From Trichobilharzia regenti (taxonomy: Eukaryota > Platyhelminthes > Trematoda > Strigeidida > Schistosomatidae), in NCBI GenBank assembly GCA_944472135.2, contig OX235263.1:26589379-26653378 (forward strand): 64,000 nucleotides of DNA. The letters run 5' to 3'. Shown piece by piece: positions 58,285-64,000 of this stretch. The translations under genes and the position numbers were made by a program. The notes below the pieces were generated by a model. That model did no database searches. It worked only from the letters and a program-made list of their open reading frames with translations, and was not told the origin of the DNA. Each line of letters opens with the position of its first letter. The first letter of the stretch is position 1.

Positions 58285-58870
58285 ACAAATCTCATTTAAA
58301 CATTAGGTAAATCTCAGCGATGAAGACTTTGAAGTCAAGCAGGATCTAGAAGGCAAAGCAGGCCTTCATCATTCTGAAATCAATTCGAAAGTCTGTTGTA
58401 CTCAGCTTAATGAAGAAAATTCGGAATTTGAATGCCAGTGTGATGTCAGATCTTCTACATGAGTCAGAAACTTGACGCAAGACGTAAATCATTGCCATCA
58501 CGCAGTTAAAGACTTTTATCAACAGATGCCAGTGTTGTCTCCATGGTGAAGATCAGGCAGACAGCCAGAAACAGTCAGTAGTATAAACTGTGGTAACGAA
58601 AATATCAAGAACCTACTGTTTAGCAAATATACCAAAGAAATTGGAGATAGATTGGAAACATCCTAAAGAGAGATTTTGGTACATCGTACGCCAGCCCATC
58701 GCTTGAGCGGGACGCGTTGGTCTGAGGATGGCATCTGAAAGATCGTGTGAGGAGGAGATGAGAGTGTATGAACAATCTTAGTGTCAAATGGAGAAGATGC
58801 CAGAGAACGCGGTGAAGTCGAAATATTTTGTTGAAGCCGTATGTTCAACTCGGACCCCATGAGTACATTC
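58285..58870 (+). mobile_element. RTE LINE 3' end, sense
   Basis: Readable pieces include 'IKNLLFSKYTKEIGDRLE' (near 58600-58655) and 'RLSGTRWSEDG' (58701-58733), ending with the tail 'ttgaagccgtatgttcaact' (58831-58850). Colinear with the complement of other RTE ends. Its 5' side is in the gap. Confidence 0.72.
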
Positions 58871-60174
58871 ATAATATGGTTGACTCGGGTAGTATACAAC
58901 CACTCACTCATCTCAACCAATCAGTACTATATAGTTTGATGCAAATTACCGTATGCCTTTAGGCAGATCTTGTCAACTGTGATCTGAATAATTTGGTTTC
59001 CATAGGAAACTGACGGAAACACTCCGACCCTGGAACTATGTACATTGCATACTGCTAACTAATTTGCAAACTTTTGATTTGATCTATTATGTCACTAGTT
59101 AGTTCACGTAACCAGTTAGAAACGGGTTAGTTTTAACTGATTTGGCTATTTCATCTGAGCCGAACAGCGTACACCACTTATGAGATTGACCTGAGACAAG
59201 CTGAAAGGTCGTTGTATGGGGTTTAAATCACCTGTATGTTGCTGGCTAGCACTACTAGTTGATATGAAAGGTATACAACTACTCATGTCAGTTGGTTAAT
59301 AGTATATATCTTTAGTTGCTGATCAAGTTTAACAATAAGGGAGATTTTGACTCCGTTGTGTTCTCTGAGCGAATCTTTAGTCATCCTTTTAAATAACATC
59401 CTCAGCAAGGACTTTAATATGACCTGTACGTATTTGAATTCTTCATAACTCATGATATAATTGCATCTTCTGGGGCAATCTTTATCGTGATTAATTGTTA
59501 ATTTGAGTGGAGGACTTCATCAAACAAAATCCCTACAAAACCATTACTTGAAAGTTGTTACTTCATCGTTTTTATCGACTTGGTATTTGAACTTATTTGT
59601 CTTGTGGTCTATTTTTTCCTACTTGGTAAATTTGATCTGTAGTGATCCGTCTCTTAATCGATGACCCCCCTGAGTAACAGGCTTGTAGAAATCTCCTGAC
59701 ATTTTTAGTGTTTTCTCTCTTCAAAATTTCAATATTTTCTCCGTAAAATCCATGTCTGAAATTGTTTACATGCACCTATGTGAAAATGAACATATCATGA
59801 CTCTTCATAGCTAATTTGTGTTCTTCGTTTCTGATTGGAAAGGGATGCCCACTTGAACCAGTGTAGTGTGTTTACATTAGTTCAAGTGATTGATTTTATA
59901 GATGGTATTGAGATATTGTCTTCTTCTGCTGTTGTATGGGTCTTCTGATCAGCATAGTAGTGAGTGACGGGATTGCATTGGTTTGCGTGGTTTTATCTAT
60001 TTTGAATGGTTTTAGCATTCTAGCTGTTATTTTAGTGCTATTCTTTGGAATGAATTTTCGTCTGGCTTTTGTCTTAAGTCAAATGAAAATACCAAGACAT
60101 TATCCCCTAAACCACAGGAATATTTATCTTACGGTGCATAAAGAATGAATGACCAGTACCTATCTATCTGGACT
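58871..60174 (+). other. Unidentified sequence with a SINE-A tail and a short dispersed repeat
   Basis: 59515-59565 is a SINE-A 3' tail ('aaaatccctacaaaacc'). 59240-59300 ('gcactactagttgatatgaa') resembles the complement of 61965-62015, so a further repeat family is present. 59936-60148 is a hydrophobic 70-codon frame without known relatives. Confidence 0.4.
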
Positions 60175-60500
60175 ACTAAATTCGTGGACAGATGTTTCGT
60201 CCTAGTAGACAGCACTTCAGCAGCATGCAATCACCAGCCCACCAGAGATGTAGCTCGAGACCTACAGGTTAGGCGACCAAACTCGTTGACTGTTTAGATA
60301 CTTGGGCCAGGTGGAGTTTAGTGACTTATGCTTGATCAAACGACTTGGTCTCTTAACTTGAAGCTCTTAGATGGTTCGATCGCTGATGGGGTTGTAAGTA
60401 TGCACTAATGAAGAGTCGTAAACCAGGATAAAACAGCTCTCCAATTCTCCCTGATTTTAAATGATCTCTCTCTGACTGACTAACGGAATCTAACAACCTA
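60175..60500. mobile_element. SINE-A head-to-head inverted pair
   Basis: Minus copy 60175-60312 ('gatgtttcgtcctagtagac', 'gcaatcaccagcccacca'). Plus copy 60335-60500 ('cttggtctcttaacttgaag', 'gatggttcgatcgctgatgg', ribozyme remnant 'taatgaagagtcgtaaacca', 'ctctctctgactgac'). Confidence 0.75.
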
Positions 60501-61071
60501 AATGCCCCATCTGTGCAGCACTAACTCAACTTATCTAGTAGTCGATACTCTTCACAGACATAAATTATAATAATGAAAATATAGCCTAAAATAGAAGATG
60601 TAATTCGCTTCAGTGCATTCAGTTGTTTGATTTTTACACATGAATGCATTTTTATGACATGTTAGCTTTCTGGTTGTTGAATGATTTCCGTCATCTTTCA
60701 TATCATCATTGCCTCCTCTCGTTTTTCTATCTATTCATCTATCTGCCTCTCTCTTTTTCAAGTTACTCAGGTAAAATAGAGATGAAATATAAACCTGACC
60801 ACACAAATATTGACTAATTTTATTTTGTTGGTATTGACTACGATACAAAAAGCATTTATCATTTTAAGACTGTTGATCAAGATTTTTTTTTAAAAACGGA
60901 AAGACTGATGAATTCAAAGCGAATAAGTTATCAGTTTTTCATTCATGCGAAGATATCTTTCTCCGTCTTCGTCGTCGTTGTTATCGACACCATCATGTTT
61001 TTGTGATGATGAGCAGATTAAGAGAATTATTTAATTTTGGAAGAATACAAGTTAAAACAGACTGTTGATAA
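60501..61071 (+). other. AT-rich sequence, no feature
   Basis: Nothing recognised; (CT)-rich patches near 60715-60760. Confidence 0.4.
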
Positions 61072-61845
61072 CTAAGAATAATAATAATAACAGCTTTATT
61101 TCAAACAGTATTTGTGGTACAGGTATGGAATTTTCAGCGTGCATTACAGTATATTGCATCTAATTACCTCATAAATTATATAAGATTTTTAAAATCAAAA
61201 AAAAATAAAGAAATAAAGAAAAAAACCAACGCAAAAAATAAAAGATAAATCAAAATAAAAAACAGCGTAGCGTTTACATTTCAACAATACACCACAGTAT
61301 ATGAAGTATAAAGTTGATGTGTAATAGAAGATGAGAACAACAGTGTAATAGTAACGAAGAAAGGAAAAGAAAACCTAATTGGACTATTTGTTAGAGTGGC
61401 GCGGTAAGTTGATCATGTCATACCTAACGGATTTCTCATCACATAACAGCTGTGCCAGATATGCTATTGTGGAGTTTCTCTCTGTACTTGGTAGTCCTAG
61501 CATATAGCCAGCCTCCTATAGCTATAGCTTCTAGTTCTACAAGATGAAATGCAAGGAGAGAGAGAGAGCTGAGTATAGAGAGGATGCTCGGGATCTGACA
61601 ATATTGTATTCGCTAGTTTCTTATATGACATTATATGTCTATCCACACTAGTGTTAACAAGTTGGTTTAACGATGTCCCACTTGGCCTACTAACGGCTTT
61701 TAGTGCTTGCCCTTCTCAGCAAAGCAAAGTCTTTCTTGAGTAGTCCATAAAAGATTAATGGGGAGCAGTAAAGTGGGATGGGTAGAACACAAGAATTTAC
61801 AAACTGAGAAGGCAAAGACTGCTTTATACCAGATTGCCTAAACTA
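61072..61845 (-). mobile_element. CR1-like LINE 3' end, inverted copy of 1168-1945
   Basis: From (AAT)n at 61076 through 'gtacaggtatggaattttca' (61118-61137) to 'ccagattgcctaaact' (61831-61846) it is the reverse complement of 1168-1945, with only a handful of differences seen. 5'-truncated at the position equal to 1168. No open frame of note. Confidence 0.9.
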
Positions 61846-62429
61846 ATTATATATATCCTTTTTCTCTTTTACAGCCCCTTACGAATGACCCAACACTAAC
61901 TGATATACAGTCTTTTTAGCAGTATATAAAGTAATATATTAGTACGGAACTACATACTACTGACTGACTGAGGTGAGTAGCTACACTCCGCTCATATCAA
62001 CTGGTAGTGCTTGCTTGCCATTTCAAGGTTATCTAAACACCAGACAAATGTTTCCCTTATTTGATGCGGAACTTATTATTAATGTACATGGTTTGACTGA
62101 ACTCAGAAATCCATAGCAGTTCAAACTACTCGATTTTTGATCGCCTATCTACTTGGTTACACCATCAAGGCAAGCTCATTCACCAACTGGGATCCTATCT
62201 AGTCACCCATGATTCTCAACTTTACTGATTCATGATTCTAGCGAGACCACCAGCCAATGTCATCAGTGAGTATCACTCCTTACTTCTGACCGGATGGAAA
62301 CCGCTTGTCACGAATTCTCAGCAGAAATTCAAGTAACTTCATTCTATAGCCACTCCATAATGAGCGTCAAATCAATTTTAGATAGTTAGTCTATAGGGTT
62401 GTTCTAAAGTCACGAACTATTAGAAGCTA
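61846..62429 (+). other. Unidentified sequence with a short dispersed repeat
   Basis: 61960-62020 shares sequence (complement) with 59240-59300. The rest is not recognised. Confidence 0.35.
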
Positions 62430-62625
62430 GAATTAATGAACCATTAAGTTCTGTCACAATGGTTAAATAGTCTACGAACTCGCCTTGTGTCCGGAAGGTC
62501 CTGGATTTGAACCTCAGTTGTGTCAATGAGCAACAAACTGGGACAAAACAGCTCTCCAGTACTTCCTAGTTAGTTTTCAATAACTCTTCAAATAATATCA
62601 ATCCGTAGTCGAATTTGAAACGAAT
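62430..62625 (+). mobile_element. SINE-A, degraded
   Basis: 'tagaagctagaattaatgaa', A-box-like 'cacaatggttaaatagtcta', 'ggtcctggatttgaacctca' (62499-62518), ribozyme remnant 'ctgggacaaaacagc', 'ctccagtacttcc'. Confidence 0.72.
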
Positions 62626-63536
62626 GAAATTCCCACGAACTAACTTCAGGAGTTCGTATTTTTGTTTGTTCAGAAAATATCCATTTATTAAAAGAATAAC
62701 ATGGAGGCAGAACATAAATTTCTAGTTTTGCATGACAGTCATGACTAAATGAGGTGATCGGCATCCATCAGATAAGAATGCTACCTAAATGAATGAATAA
62801 AACTTCAAATTTGTCAATCAAACACACAACGCATGTAATCATCGCCTATCTATAGGAATAATTTATTTATACAAAAGCTTTTTAACAAGGCTGTTATGTT
62901 TAGACTCACCTTGTGAACACAATCTCCATAATCAGTTACTACTTCCCCAGCACGCGAGAGACAAGCCTTCACAATAAGCCATATCAGCACACATATGATA
63001 TTGCCTGTACCATGTGTCTGTGTGAAAACTGCACTTTTGAACATTGTCTAGCCTGGTTAGTTAAGGGTACATGACTGGTAGACATTCTATCAGCCAGCCA
63101 CAACAAAAACAAAACTGCATGAGATTTACTCGTCCAATAATCAACCACCTTATATTTAATTGAGAGAGGAAACGCCGCTACACTCCACTAATGGGAATGA
63201 TCATGCAAATAGTCATGTCAAAGAAGATCCGGATTTTCTCTATACACTTCAACAGCCATCACAAATACAACAAGAAAGGCACCAGTTTTCTAGAGACCAA
63301 ATAATTTCAGTAACACATCAAGCTTGATAGTAATAATAATAAAGTCGAAACATTATGACAGTATTTGTTACCTGATAGATGGTGTCCAGCAGTACACATT
63401 TCGCTCTATCTGTAGGAATTATGAGCTAATAGATTTACCTGCAATCTTTGGTGGCTTTTTCACTGAGACACTAGCCCAGCACTCAACATTTCATCTATTG
63501 TGCAATGAGTCAATTACTGTCTAAAATAAATGTCAC
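62626..63536 (+). other. Unidentified sequence
   Basis: No gene or repeat recognised. Short frames at 62850-63044 and 63324-63524 have no family. Confidence 0.35.
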
Positions 63537-64000
63537 TGAAATTAGGACAAAATGTTCAATCACGTTCGATATTCTATTTGTACAGAGAGTTTCAGTCTAC
63601 AATTTCATATGATGAACCCAGCAGTCTATTAATCACATGTATTTGTAGATAAGATTTTGGGAGTGAAAAAAAGAAGATAATCCCCCCCCTACATACTGAT
63701 AGGAAAGCTGCTCTCAAATCTTCATGTAGATGGGATTCTTCGCTCGCATGTTATTCGTTTTTTTCAAAGGATTATGAGTATTATTTGTAGATGCACAGAT
63801 ATCATGTGTATCCATTTCGAATTTCTAATTATCTCAAACCTCATCACATCAACTCTAGTGCGCATGTTTCCGTTTATGTTAGGCTTGCTGTCTGAGAAAT
63901 AATTACCTAAGAATAATAATTATATAAATAACAGGCATAAGATGTATCTGAAACAAAGTAGTAATAAGCCTACTGACAGAACCCTCTTTAGAGCCTTTCA
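63537..64000. repeat. Direct repeat, right copy (pairs with 1-464)
   Basis: Matches 1-464 base for base as far as I can read, offset 63,536. The CR1 reverse transcriptase fragment is just beginning at the window edge. Confidence 0.95.

Overview
The window looks like a flatworm genome, most likely Schistosoma or a close relative. The evidence is AT-rich DNA, widely spaced GT-AG exons, and a repeat load typical of schistosomes: SR2-like RTE LINEs, CR1-like LINEs, Penelope-like elements (PLEs) with GIY-YIG endonucleases, a Merlin DNA transposon and a hammerhead-carrying SINE of the Sm-alpha kind. The species cannot be fixed from the sequence alone.

Host genes are few. One plus-strand cadherin-superfamily gene, probably a delta-protocadherin-like gene, contributes three clear exons (25003-25158, 32198-32650, 38503-38641) and probably a 39-bp micro-exon (48348-48386). 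Its introns are 5.9-9.7 kb long and full of transposons; the first and last exons lie outside the window or were not recognised. On the minus strand, 5605-6184 carries a TRAPPC2L (TRAPP complex subunit) copy. It has a 35-bp GT..AG segment that restores homology when removed, but also an in-frame TGA and a frame change, so it is either a decaying gene or a pseudogene.

Four SINE families are named here for convenience. SINE-A has a tRNA-like A/B box, a hammerhead ribozyme core and a tail ending near 'tgaaatcctccatg'. SINE-B1 and SINE-B2 share one tRNA-like head; B1 carries the 3' end of the CR1-like LINE and B2 carries the 3' end of the RTE LINE. SINE-C has a different tRNA-like head and a tail ending 'cagaattcagtctgc'. 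SINE-A and SINE-C recur as head-to-head inverted pairs.

Layout: 1-464 is a direct repeat identical to 63537-64000. 430-9900 holds CR1, RTE and PLE fragments, SINEs and TRAPPC2L. 10.0-17.3 kb is SINEs and a long antisense RTE. 17.9-19.3 kb is a CR1 LINE split by a foldback element. 19260-23449 is a 4.2-kb near-perfect palindrome containing two opposed PLE copies. 25-48.4 kb is the protocadherin region, with a complete-looking 864-bp Merlin element (39273-40136), a Merlin-type MITE with a foldback inside it (42783-43573), and poly(A) tracts of 175 and 140 bases. 46.3-52 kb is two long antisense RTE copies. 54.5-56.5 kb is a PLE flanked by inverted arms. A 500-N gap sits at 57762-58261. A near-identical inverted copy of the first CR1 LINE lies at 61072-61845.
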